Shown here one piece after another: positions 32,663-43,772 of a stretch of 64,000 nucleotides of DNA (the stretch's first letter is position 1; each line of letters opens with the position of its first letter). The notes below the pieces were generated by a model. The model did no database searches. It worked only from the letters and a program-made list of their open reading frames with translations, and had not been told where the DNA came from. Made by a program: the position numbers and the translations under genes. This DNA is from Sodiomyces alkalinus F11 (lineage: Eukaryota; Ascomycota; Sordariomycetes; Glomerellales; Plectosphaerellaceae), in assembly GCF_003711515.1 (NCBI RefSeq), contig NW_021167083.1, forward strand, positions 529,697-593,696, read 5' to 3'.

Positions 32663-33708
32663 AATGACTCTCCCCGTAGCTTTTTATGGCGGCGCGCTTG
32701 GTCAGGCCGAGAGATGTCGAGTCGTTGTTTGTCGGTGTCGCCTCCAGCGGCGGACGGTGGGATCGGGGATTGCCCAAAGGCAGTCGAAAACGGGGGGGCT
32801 GCAGGGGACGCTGACGCTGCAGGAGTCGAGCAAAAGGATGTACTAGGCCCTCACTCTCTCGTAACGGAGGCGCAGATTTGCTTCAAGTCCATAACCTCGT
32901 TCCCAACAAATTGTTGGCTGGCGGTCGGGGAGAGCGAGGTTGACGGTAGGAGAAGAAGAAGAGGATGCGGCGGGAGCGAAGTGAGGAAACATTTGGCAGC
33001 AGCTGGATAAAATAGGGACAGGCAGCGCAATAAGTCACGCAAGGAAGACAAAAAAACCTGTACGTTTCGAGCCAGAGTCAATCACGACGGATTCGTGGCG
33101 GACCGGAGGAAGAAAGTCGTGATACTTTTGGGGGGGAGAAAGCCAGAGGAAAGTCGGTCGAATGTTGGATCAATACTCCGTATGGGAACCCAGAATGCCC
33201 ACCGTCTCTTAAGATTTCCACTCGACAGCCACAAAAACCGTCCACAAGCCACTAGTCTCGGGGCTCAGGCGCCCCATTAGACAAAACTTTTGGTGCCTAT
33301 GAGCGCCACAAAATCGTAACAATAGGTACCTAGGTAGCACGGGACACACGGACCATACCCCACACTCACCCAACACAGTTAATACACTGTGCCAAGTACC
33401 TAACGCCATCTTTACCGCCCTTCGAGGTTCACCCACACCCAGCAACTTAAGAGTATCACCGCTCTTCATCCGTCATTCGGATAACAACCGTCACCTTGAT
33501 TTTATTTGTCCTGCATACCCAAGTGTGTGGCTTGGAACTAGGAACCAGTATTTTTGGCAGTTTATTTTAAACAGTCTTTTCACATCGTCCATTGACTTTG
33601 GGCCCAAACACATCAAGTCCTCCGCAGTGACCGCTGGATCCTTGTGAAGGTGTCCGACCATCTCAGTGTAACCATCCCCAATCCCCATCGTCAGATGCAT
33701 TTGACAAG
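32663..33708. promoter_or_regulatory. Divergent intergenic region, EST1-like / ZNF511-like
   Basis: About 1 kb between divergent starts. TACTCCGTA lies at 33174-33182 and GGTACCTAGGTAG near 33326. No gene supported. Confidence 0.5.
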
Positions 33709-34634
33709 ATGAAGCGCTCACGAGAGGCTGAAGACGAGCTCGACTCGGACTACCCCTCGACGGACGACGAAACGAACGACCGGTCCGATCTGGTAGACCC
33801 TGACCCTGATGACCACCACACCGCCAAATTCGCCATCTTAGACCCCTCCGAGCACGCCCCAACTTCGAAATTCACAATGAAGTGCTATCTGCCGGGACAC
33901 CAAGAGGGCATGGCCTTTGGCTCCTACGACGAATACCAGTCGCACTACCACAAAGCACATACGAACCGCTGCCTGGAGTGCCGAAGTAACTTCCCCTCAG
34001 CCCACCTTTTAAGCATCCATATCGAGGAATGCCACGACTCCTTTGCGGCGGTCAGACGAGACAGGGGCGAGCATACGGTACGTTCGAATCTCGGCCCCTT
34101 TCCTCCCCCACCTCTCATTTCAAAAAATCCTTGATGTCTCGTTTCCCAATGCTAACGGCGCGTTGGCAGTACTCCTGTTTTGTGGAGGGCTGTGAGAGGA
34201 AGTGTTTGACTCCACAGAAACGCAGGCTCCACCTCATTGACAAGCACATGTACCCCAGGAATTTTTACTTTGCGGTCACCAAGACGGGAATCGACGGGAG
34301 GCGCTCACTACTGGTAGACGGCAATCACGGGAAGGGTCGTCGGCGCGGGGCGTCCACCACATCCAAAACCGACGTCAAGGCCACGAGGCACGCAAGACGA
34401 AGATCGAGCCAGACCGACGGGTCCCCGTCCCAAAATGGTAGCCCGGGGCGAGCCAAGAACGGGGACACCACGGCTCCTCCAGGCGCGGATAACAAAATGG
34501 ACACGGGTGGCCCGGCGAGTAAGGTAGACACGGAGATGGAGGGCCTCGCGGGGGCCATGGCTGCGCTACAGTTCGTTCCTTATAGCATCCGATTCGGGAG
34601 GGGCGGAGGCAAAGCTGGCTTCTCCAAGAGGTGA
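33709..34634 (+). CDS. C2H2 zinc-finger protein, ZNF511-like
   Basis: Exons 33709-34077 and 34170-34634 give 277 residues. The start MKRSREAEDELDSDYPSTDD is acidic. A first Cys/His unit (MKCYLPGHQ...YQSHYHKAH) is followed by CLECRSNFPSAHLLSIHIEE with CH, and after the intron YSCFVEGCERKCLTPQKRRL with HLIDKH; the order and spacing match ZNF511-type proteins. The C-terminal third is basic and Ser/Gly-rich, ending FVPYSIRFGRGGGKAGFSKR, a tail conserved in this family. Function is not well established; a nuclear nucleic-acid-binding role is inferred from the fingers. Confidence 0.82.
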
Positions 34635-34961
34635 GTTGGGGCCAGGCAGGGGCGGCGTAAAAGTTGGATATTGGGATGGCCGGTTGGTCGGATGAGGTAG
34701 GTGGTGTTTAGAGAGCGGTCAAGGGGCGAGGTGACATCACGCATTTCACGAAGACTATGTTCATTAGCGACGACGATCATGAAAATATTTGAACGGTCGA
34801 TTGAGAAGGATCACTACCTCTTTGCGTCAGCCCGGTGCTTCTCGCACCAATTCTCTCGTAAATCTTTCACGATTGCGCCGCGCCCTGTCGCCAAAAACGC
34901 CGGTCCAGCAAAGCTCGAGTGTCGTAGAGGACAAAGAATGATAGAAATAATGTCCCTGTCG
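34635..34961. other. Short convergent interval, ZNF511-like / BUD31
   Basis: About 330 bp between convergent gene ends. No gene or strong signal seen. Confidence 0.6.
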
Positions 34962-35482
34962 TTAATCGCTCGATGCGCATCCTCGACAACCACAGCTGAC
35001 GCACTGGATTTCTTGCTCCTCCTTCAGTTGGGCCTTAGGGACTCTGCATACGCACGTCGAGTTGAAGTTGGTCTCTTTCGTTTGCACGCACCGGAGGCAG
35101 CAGAGCTACGTAGACGCGAGTTGATCCGTCAGCCGTTATCCACATTGCTATGTCCACAAACAAATTCGTGGATGCTCACCTTCTCATAGCCTTGTTTTTT
35201 CCACTTCGCGATCAGCATCGCATCCGCGTATCCGTTCTTGAGCAGCCAGTCGTACAGCTTTTTGCTGATGGCCTCTTTCTCGTAGTACAGATCGTACACG
35301 TAGCGGCTCCGCGCGTGGGCAATCTGGAAAATTTCCCACTGTGCCTGGTGTTTCGGTCCTGTCGGGGGCGGCTTGTTATGTGCATCTTTCATCTTGTTCT
35401 GGAAGATGAGGAGTTGGTCTTCGATGTCTTCGAAGCCTTCTGGAGGCGGCTTGCGCTTCGACGCGTTGCGGATAGGCGGCAT
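34962..35482 (-). CDS. BUD31: Pre-mRNA splicing factor BUD31 (Cwc14)
   Basis: Exons 35482-35180 and 35105-34962 give 148 residues, close to human (144) and yeast (157). MPPIRNASKRKPPPEGFEDI opens the protein, followed by ARSRYVYDLYYEKEAISKKL and LYDWLLKNGYADAMLIAKW. Exon 2 supplies the cysteine-rich zinc cluster (LCCLRCVQT, STCVCRVPK, IQCVSCGCRGCAS). Bud31 sits in the NineTeen-related complex of the activated spliceosome. It is too short as a single open frame, and only splicing across the 74-nt intron restores the cysteine cluster. It is divergent from the complex I subunit gene. Confidence 0.95.
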
Positions 35483-35810
35483 TGTTACCGAAGGAGACGC
35501 TGGATGTGCAGTAATGGTTCGTTATGAGATGCTGAAATCTTCACAGTTCCGAAGATGGGGAAATCGCGAGCGGGAGCGGAATGTATTCGCGGTGTTGGTG
35601 GTAGGTTGGATGTTCAAAGACAAAGTGCACATTGTGGTAGACCCAGGTAAAAGGCTTGGGAAACGTGTGGCGGTGCAAGAAAACGGGTCACGTGATTCTA
35701 ATCGCTCTCGGACCGACCCAACCCACCTTGGAAGACGCATTGAAGCTCCTCGAAACTGCAACGACGAACCACTCCAAGCAGTCAGCCCGGAACAGCATTG
35801 ACTGCCCACC
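35483..35810. promoter_or_regulatory. Shared divergent promoter, BUD31 / NDUFA6-type
   Basis: 328 bp between two start codons on opposite strands; both promoters must lie here. It includes CACGTGA at about 35688. Confidence 0.6.
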
Positions 35811-36507
35811 ATGGCCATCACACCGACGCTATATGCGGTGAGGACTCGCCAGTGTCAGTATCAGCCATTCATCTGGCGCAGAACATCGCTAACCTCCTGA
35901 ATAGCCGTCAATTGGGCCGACGCCAGGCGACGAGTCCTTCACTCCTACCGAGACTGGATCCGAGCGGTACGCCTTCGCGAACCCCCCGCGAAACCCGAAC
36001 ATCACAGCATTCCCATACCGACGACGGGAAATCCACAAATAAATGTCCGTCATGTGCTGATGAGCGAGTGACGTGCAGGCGCCCGAGATTCAGACCATGT
36101 ACAACATCCCGCTCCCCATCTCTGTGATCAGGACCCGAATCCGAGAGGAGTTTGAGCGCCACCGGTTCACGCAGAAACTCGCCCTCGTGGACGTGTTGAT
36201 TTCCAAGAGCAATAACGACTACCAGGTGCGTCGAGCGGAGCCTCTTTGAGGGACCCGATACGTCTTCCCCGCCCAATAGGACTGGGGGCGCTAAATGCGG
36301 TTTCTACAGGAGACGATGAACTTTTGGCGCCAGACGACACACATCATGTCGTACTTCAAGGACGAGAACTTCAGAGGAGACGAGAGGCTGCCGAAGAACT
36401 TCATGACTGGGTTCTTGGAGGTAAGATGGGAGCCCAACTTGGGAACTATACCATACCTCTCCCCGTCTACGACACTAACAAGATTTCCACACCAGGGTCG
36501 CAACTAG
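35811..36507 (+). CDS. NADH:ubiquinone oxidoreductase NDUFA6-type LYR subunit (complex I)
   Basis: Five short exons, 35811-35853, 35905-35966, 36079-36225, 36310-36420 and 36496-36507, give 124 residues. The first donor is GTCAGT at 35854; the better-looking GTGAGG at 35838 is out of phase with the next exon. The product reads [20 protein letters not shown], then [20 protein letters not shown] with SYR in place of the LYR motif, then [23 protein letters not shown] proteins of this subunit bind mitochondrial acyl carrier protein at the matrix arm of complex I. No frame here is long enough to be called without splicing. Confidence 0.9.
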
Positions 36508-36690
36508 GACAGGAGCGTGGATGTGAGGGGTGCCAAGTGTATCTAAGACGAATAGAATCAGACGTGATTACTTTTTTTTTTTTTTGTTTCAACCAAACAC
36601 CAAGAAACGCCGGTCTAATTTGTTTTGATATCCTGTAACGCCCCAAGATGCAGAGCTGAATGAAGTTTGACGCCGCTCCGCCCTTCAACA

Positions 36691-37336
36691 TCAATCGCGC
36701 ATCTCATTGAGAAACGCGTCGCGGGTCCTGGAAAATTCCTCGAACATGTGGTCACACATATCCTGCAGATCCTTGAGCCCTTTGGAGAGAGCCGCCACAG
36801 CCGTCCCATCTGGCAAGTGTCAGCAGGCGGGTGACGCTCGAAATCGGGTTAACATCTGAGGGAGGACATACCGTAGGTCTGAATCCTAAGGTTCATGAGG
36901 GGCTCAGACGGGTGAGGGATGGAGTAGGCGCAAAACTCCACGTCGGGGCTGTACGATGAGTTAGTTCTCCGGAGCGGCTTGTAAGCAGGGTGGATGGGAC
37001 ATACTTCTTCATGATGATATATCTGAGTGCGTTACCCAGGGTGTGATTTTCGTTGCGGAACTCGAATGAGGCAGCTGAGTCGGTAGAGCCGGGAAGCTTT
37101 TGTTTCGCATTAGTCTTCGACGATAGGAGTCGCTTTACATTATGATAACGTGAAAGGGGAAGGCGAAGACGTACAATCCTAACCCGCTGTTCACTGTCGT
37201 CCTCCTCATCCTCTTCTTCTGGGAACTGCTGCGCATCTTCAAACTCCTCCTCGTTGTCAGGCTGATGTGATGTAGGAGCGCCATCTTCCTCCATCCTCAC
37301 ATCAGCATTTGTTTCTTCATCCGTTCTTCCAGGCAT
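36691..37336 (-). CDS. RPC19: RNA polymerase I/III shared subunit AC19 (RPC19/POLR1D)
   Basis: Four exons, 37336-37175, 37096-37005, 36948-36872 and 36809-36691, give 149 residues. A 50-residue acidic N-terminus (NEEEFEDAQQFPEEEDEEDD) precedes the conserved Rpb11/Rpc19 fold: ASFEFRNENHTLGNALRYII, MKKNPDVEFCAYSIPHPSEP and LMNLRIQTYDGTAVAALSKG. AC19 pairs with AC40 as the alpha-like heterodimer that nucleates Pol I and Pol III assembly. It ends 184 bp from the convergent complex I subunit gene. RPA49, another Pol I subunit, lies 27 kb away. Confidence 0.94.
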
Positions 37337-40300
37337 TTTGATTTCGTTATGGTGTTTAGTGGCGAGATTATCTCAGTATCAAAGGCCTGATGGCGACTCA
37401 TTGTACGGCAGTCGCAAAAAAACGAACTTTGGTGGTGGTCACGTGATTTCTAACGGGTTTCACTACGCCTACAAACCAATAGGACGCCTTCCCCACAGAC
37501 TGGTCGGTTCGGGTTCCGAAATCCATCGTCACAATTCAGACCAGACATTCTACAGCGATATACATTTAATACCAAGACGTCATAATCAGGCTTGGTCGAC
37601 ATTAGAATCTCCAGCTTGTACTACGTGATGGTATTTCAAACCTGGGCTTACGGAGGTGGCTCGGTCGACGTGGGTGAAGCTGTCTCGAGCCCCAGGATTC
37701 AGTCCTTCGTATCCACAGGATGGGAGCAAGCGCTGTGGCACGGTCGCAAGATCGCGGCACTTGGGATGAGACCTGTTGTGACTCGAGCCTGAGAGTGCCC
37801 GGTGCTCGTACGCTCGTCCCGAGTCCCTGAAGATGAAATGAAAAAAAATCCCCCCCGCTAGCAGCCGGCAAGACGCATTGTAATGAAGCAGCTCGCCACG
37901 GTGCTCAACATTTCCACGATTAAGGTATGAAGTGAGAAGATAAGGCGTGGGATAAGACTTTCATACTCCTTTTCCTTTGCTCTTGTCAGAACTTTCCCGC
38001 CTCGGGCTTTCGCGACCTTGCAATTTTGTCGATATGACCGTTCTCATGAAAGGCGGCGTCGCGCGTCGCGTGTTCCACACACGTCACCCACGGAACAGAA
38101 ATACTCGAACTGTTCCATAACTTTGGTGATCATCATAACGGAAGAAATGGTCGTAGATACGCAACGATATTCGTGCTGCATTAACAGACCGGCCATGGGG
38201 TTTCTTCGTTAAACCGGATGAATTGTTGTACCGTGTGTTGCTTTCTGCCTTCACTTGGTAATACTTCGTACTTTGTAATTACTCGCTCAAGAGACGAAGC
38301 ATCACGTGTGTTGGTTGGGAAGATGGATAATGGGGGTTTATTACTCCGTACTACCTTATCCTCGGACTTGGCCTGGCCGTGGTTGAAAAAAGTTGTTACG
38401 CAGCTAAGACATTTGATTGGCTATTAATGTCCAACACGTTTCAGGATAGGGGCAATGGTCAGTTGAGCTGCAACCTCGGCAGGGGAAACGGAAATGGTTT
38501 CGCCAAGGAAATGGCTTACAGCAAGTTGCAGGTGAGAACGGTGAGGTGGAGTGGGGGCTCATGTAGGGGGGGTTCAAAACTCACATCCGTACGAAGTAAC
38601 TCAATCCTTCGCTCCATCTCCCGTCGACCACCAAATCTTCATAGGCGTGGAGGAGCACTTTCGTCGAGGTGTAACTACGTTGTATTCTCTTCTTCCCACT
38701 CTTTTCGCTCGAAAGAATACGAATATTGCGCATGTATTTCTACGCCATCCGTATTAGGAGGCGATATCACGACTGGCAGACACTCTGTTAATTAGTTGTT
38801 GTTGTACAAACCATCCAGGCACGACATAGCCGAAAGGAGGGAGGGAGACTTGACGGCAGATTGCGGTTCACAACTCGTATCTTGTTCTCAGCAAGTCACC
38901 GTTGTGGTCTGGTGGCATAGAGTACGTCATCAACGAAATGCGATCAGGGCATCTGAAATCTGAAATCAGGTTCGACGTAACGTTGGTCAGAGTGGGTTCT
39001 CATGTTGCAATGCGCGAAGGGGCGAGTACGAAGTACGATGTATTCGTTGTGCCGGTAAGGTATCTCGATGAAGCTTTTCGCGTTTGGAAGACGTTGCGGC
39101 GGAGTACTCGTTGCGGCGGGGCAGAGATCAGAGATCAGAGATCGCCAGGCACGGACCTCGTAATGATCGTCATTCCTGCCCAGCCTTTCAAGTCCCTTGT
39201 TGAAAGATTAGACAGGGGCGGCATGGAAACACGGCGGAGGGGTGGGTTGAAGGCAACGTTTCTGGTGAAAGCCGAACGAGACGTTTAGTAACGGTCAGGA
39301 GTCAGTATATTCATTAGTTTGGATGAAAGTGAAAGATCGGGCCGCACGTGTTGGTTTCAGCAAAATGAGAATGACAGGATGACGATGACTGGTAAGCATC
39401 CGAGCCCGATTCCTGAGCCATACTATCATTTACGTATGTGTCTGCCTAGAGTCTGGCTCAGCCCTCTCGATATACGAAGATTAACGCAGGTCAATATAGG
39501 GGTTGCTTGATCCTCGTGCGATAGGACCGTGTCGGCCGCGACCAGTTGAGTATAACGGAAATTACAGGGCCTGGTGACACAGGTCCGACAGCTGACATGT
39601 GAGAGCATTGTCTCTTTTCAGCTTCTCGGCGACAAGAAGCATTGCCATTGTACGAAGGACGTGAGAAGCGATGAGTTGTTACTAAGCCAGCTCGTGATAT
39701 CTGTTTTGGCCAGCAAAACGAACCCTGAGATGAGTACGGTACTCTGTAATACGAAGTAAATCCGTTACGGAACTCCCCAAAAAGCTCACCGTCACCACAA
39801 CCCGTTGACTCAACGAGCATGCTACATATGCGAGAGCCATCAACTCGTGACGTGGGGGGAGAGGTATATTGCTCCTATATGGCAATATGGCAATGTGATG
39901 TATCTGTGGTGGTAAGAGATGTGGAATATATTGGCGTAGTTCCGGTAGTACGAGGTAATTATTAATTGGTTGTGGGAGTACGGATACTCGTCTTTGTCAC
40001 TTTTGTCGCAGGAGCGACAAGGGGTCCTGAAATCAGAAACGGCGGGAGGGTCTGAAAGTCGTCTGAAGTCTACTGGTGAAGCGCTGGTCGCTCGCTAACA
40101 TCAAAGTAAAACAGCCTACGGGAGGATAAGGGGTTCACCGTTCATCCTTTGTCCAAACAGTTGACAGCATTCTTTCCCTCTGCACTCCTGATGGAAAATC
40201 CCCCTTACCCCACATACCTTACCTTAGTCACCGTTACCCCAACCTCCCCACTCACGGTGTCGCATACCCACCCACTTTCGGAGATCCCATTAAACCAATG

Positions 40301-42387
40301 CGACCCAACCACGACCACAAGTAGCGATCCGTACTCCATCCAGTAAGGTAATCAATCTTCCTGCCCAGTTCAGCCCAGGTGGCCCCCAATAGGTCTTCAT
40401 CCTCTGGGCTAGGCTTCACTGACATGTAAGTACAGGGGTGTGTAACCGCCCAAGAACGACGACATTCTTGAGCCAGCCATTGGCATCGTTTCTCACCTTG
40501 TCGAGGTCTTGGTCATGCCTAAGGTAGGTACTTCGTATTATTCAGTCCTGAGTTCGAAGTGGGAAGTACTTCGGACGTGGTACAAATACCCTGTACGTAC
40601 GCATACCCTACAGGACAATCACCGGCAATGTCACTGCACTCAAACGACGAGCCGTTGAAAAATCCCTTGGGGCTGGCTGATCGGCACCACCGAATCAGGT
40701 ATTTGAACCCCCTCCTTCCCCGAGTCTCCCAAGCTAGAGAGGCAGTCTAGGTAATAAAGTCTGCAAAATTGCGTGAGGTAGTACATGGTAAGAAATACGA
40801 AAGGAAACGGGGAGGGGATACGAGAACCAGACACATAGATCCAATAACAGGTCGGAAGAAAGAAAGAAAAAGAAAAAAAAAAGAAGAAGGAATTATTGAA
40901 ATCTTGAGTACCTTATGGACGTACCCTGTATAATGAGGACTTTGTTACCATACTGTGTATTCTACGTTGTATTGTATTCTGTATCACACTCTCCGCTGCG
41001 CTATCCCCTTTTTCATACTGGACAATACTTCATAAAACTCGCTCGAAGAACCCCTCCTTCTACCCAGGGGTCCAAGTCCTGATCCATATTACCTACATAG
41101 CTATGTACTTCCTTTCGGTACCGTATGTGCATCTTTGTTCGGATACTCCCCCCTTCTCCGTCCCTTGCCTCGTCCACCCCCCCCTGGCCCCTCCTATCCC
41201 GTCCCCTGCCACTGGCCCTGCACGGGACATGCCACGCCGTCAAACAAACACCCCCCTCCTCCTCCCCCTTCTCCCCCCTCTTTGTTTCAAGCGCGTGCTC
41301 TTTTTCACTCCATCGGATCCTCCTCCTTCCTCTCCCGTTTCTTCACTTCTCTTTCTTTCGGGTCCTCAGGAAGAACGAGAGAGAAGAAAGTCGACAGGGA
41401 GAACGAAGACGACGAGACCACAGGTTGACGAGAACGTCGAATGGTAGTCGATGCGCAGACAGAGCCGACGACACAATTCTTCGGTTGCTTATTCGCCCGC
41501 ACAGGTCGCCTTAATTACATATATTATCAATAACTAATTGGATCGACGACCACCGTTCGCCTTGGTCCCTAATCAGCCTTTGGAATTTCGAGTACGGCTT
41601 GATTGGCGCTATCACGCGACAGCGACTAGCATTTCGCAGACGACAGCGACTTCTCATCAAGAACCTTTTCTTTTTGGTCTTTCGACTTGCCGTCCTGATC
41701 CTTCTGTCGGCAGGGTCTTGGCAAAGCGAGCAACAAATCCAAGGAACTTGGAGATCAGTTTCGCCTTTCCACCTCGTCTCGTTGGTTTCGTCGGGGTAGA
41801 AGGCGCCAAGGCATTATCGCTCGCCCAATTCACAGCAAAATAACCAAGCAAGGGAAGGAAACGAGGTTGTGATAACAAGCGGAACAAAGGTCCTGAGGGA
41901 CAGGAAACGAGAAGCCACCCAAACGGCAGCAGCCGCTTTTCCTCCAGGTCATCCGCCGACGAACTGAGGTACGGAGGCCTGAGACATATTTTTGACTGTT
42001 TGTTGCGCGCTGGACCGTCTTCTCGGCAGTTGCGTCAGTTCGGCATTTCGGGAATCACGCGTCCGATATTTTTGACCGGCCAGAATCGACTGGAAGAATA
42101 CTTCCTCGCGACCGCTCCACGACAGCTTTGACGTTCCCAGTGTCGTCGCAGCTAGCAACGAGACAAGGAACACCAAAGGTTGTGTAATTCTCAGAGACAC
42201 CCAACGGTGTGGTTCGGGAGCTGTCTCGCTCCCATTTTTTTTCTTTTTCTTTTGCAATAACCTGGTCTGGTATCCGCTCGCCGATTACGTCTCAGATTTC
42301 GGTTCTTTACGACGTCCAAACGCAGATAATTTTGTTTGTTTGGTCCTTTTTTACACCACATCGAACTTCGTTGGTCTGCCACCCATT
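37337..42387. other. 5-kb gene-free interval between RPC19 and the low-complexity gene
   Basis: No supported coding region in 5 kb; base composition is normal, so this is not RIP debris. It is rich in TACTTCGTA/TACGAAGTA motifs (38262-38270, 39027-39035, 39750-39758, 40529-40537) and TACTCCGTA at 38342-38350. A strong C/T tract at 41140-41350 looks like a fungal pyrimidine-rich transcription-start region, which would give the 42388 gene a leader of about 1 kb. Confidence 0.6.
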
Positions 42388-43772
42388 ATGAGTGCTGCAA
42401 TCGCCGTGGCTCCGTCGCCAGCACCTTACGACAAGCCAGGTTGCTCCGATTTTCCGCCCCCGCCCTCTCCATCATCACGGAACAGGTCTGCGAATATGGC
42501 CACTCAAGCCGCGAACACTTCTCGCACCGACAGCCACAGCCCCAAAGGGAGATCTGGTCCTATATCTTCTCCCCCCAGCTTGTAAGCTTCTCTTCCCCTT
42601 CCCGTCGAGCACTCTCTTCGCAGGATGCTAACACGCTTCGTTTCAACCGCAGAAATCGGAATGGCGGCGCTCCCCCCAAGATTTTGGTCAAGAAAGAGCC
42701 GCGATCCCCCGAACTCCCTGCGCCCAGGCATCGTCCGAGAAGATTAGACTTGTCGAAGGGCCCAAAACCCAGTTCCAACCAGCCCGGCACTGCTCGTCCG
42801 ATGACTGCCCGCGAAGGACTCGGCATCCAAGAGGTAGGCATTGCCTGCCTCTCCCCCGGTTTTGTGACCCACGACCCTATCATGCAGGAGCAAGTACAGC
42901 GTAGCATGAGCGTGCGGGACCAACAGCGCCACCTCATCGAGCAGAGGCTGCAACAACAGTCGGCAAAGGGAGACGGCCCCGACATGGCCGGCAGAGATCC
43001 CGTCTCGCAGTTCGCGGCAAAGACGCCCGGCATGTCTCGACGCAACAAGGCGCCTCCCGGCCTCTCCATCATAGCCCCTTCTGCTCAGCAGTTTGCCCAC
43101 GAGAGAGTCATCCAGTCTGCCCCGCTGGGTCAGTCGTTTACCGGTCGACACAATCCGCAGCCCCTCACCCGCCATATCACCAACCAGCCCGCCACGCTGT
43201 CCAACACCTCACATATCCATCACGTACCCGCCAACCAGACCAAGAACCGACTACCTCCCATCTCGGACGTCTTTGGTCAAGATCTTTCTGGTCACCCGGA
43301 CAATGCTCCCGTTTCCATTTACCTCGGCGGCACGCCCCGGGGCCCTTTGATGTCGCCGGGCCACCCGCCCCCCGCTATGCAACACCAACAACAACACCAA
43401 CACCAACAACAAGTGCCACCACCCCCCACCAGACCTAGGGAGTATCAATCCGCCGAAGAAGCCCAAGTCGAACTTGCCGGCGGAAGAACCGAACTGCTAC
43501 CCAAGATTATCCACTACGGCGGACCATCTCAGCCACCGACGCCGCCCTCTCCCCTGCCGGGGACCAGGGCAGCCGACCCCAGCCAGCCGTCCAGCAGGCG
43601 GAGGACGAGAGCGGAGTACGAAGAGGGTGCCAGCCCGCCTCTTGGAAACGGGCCGGCACCTACCCGGAGGGGTCCCTTTGGAGCAGGACGCGACAGCCCC
43701 GAGACGCAGAGGGCAAAACGAGACGAGTTCCTTCAGTTGTGCGGGCGTGCCTGGGACCTTTTCCACTCGTGA
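42388..43772 (+). CDS. Low-complexity fungal protein of unknown function
   Basis: Exons 42388-42581 and 42653-43772 flank a 71-nt intron (GTAAGC...CGCAG, branch GCTAAC) and give 437 residues. I do not recognise the family. The start MSAAIAVAPSPAPYDKPGCS is the first ATG in this frame. The protein is Pro/Ser/Gln/Arg-rich: a basic patch (RHRPRRLDLSKGPKPSS), a conserved-looking core (REGLGIQEVGIACLSPGFVT followed by HDPIMQEQVQRSMSVRDQQR), a His/Gln repeat (QHQQQHQHQQQ), and a C-terminal helix ending DEFLQLCGRAWDLFHS. The long upstream region suggests a regulated gene. A nuclear regulator is a guess only. Confidence 0.75.
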
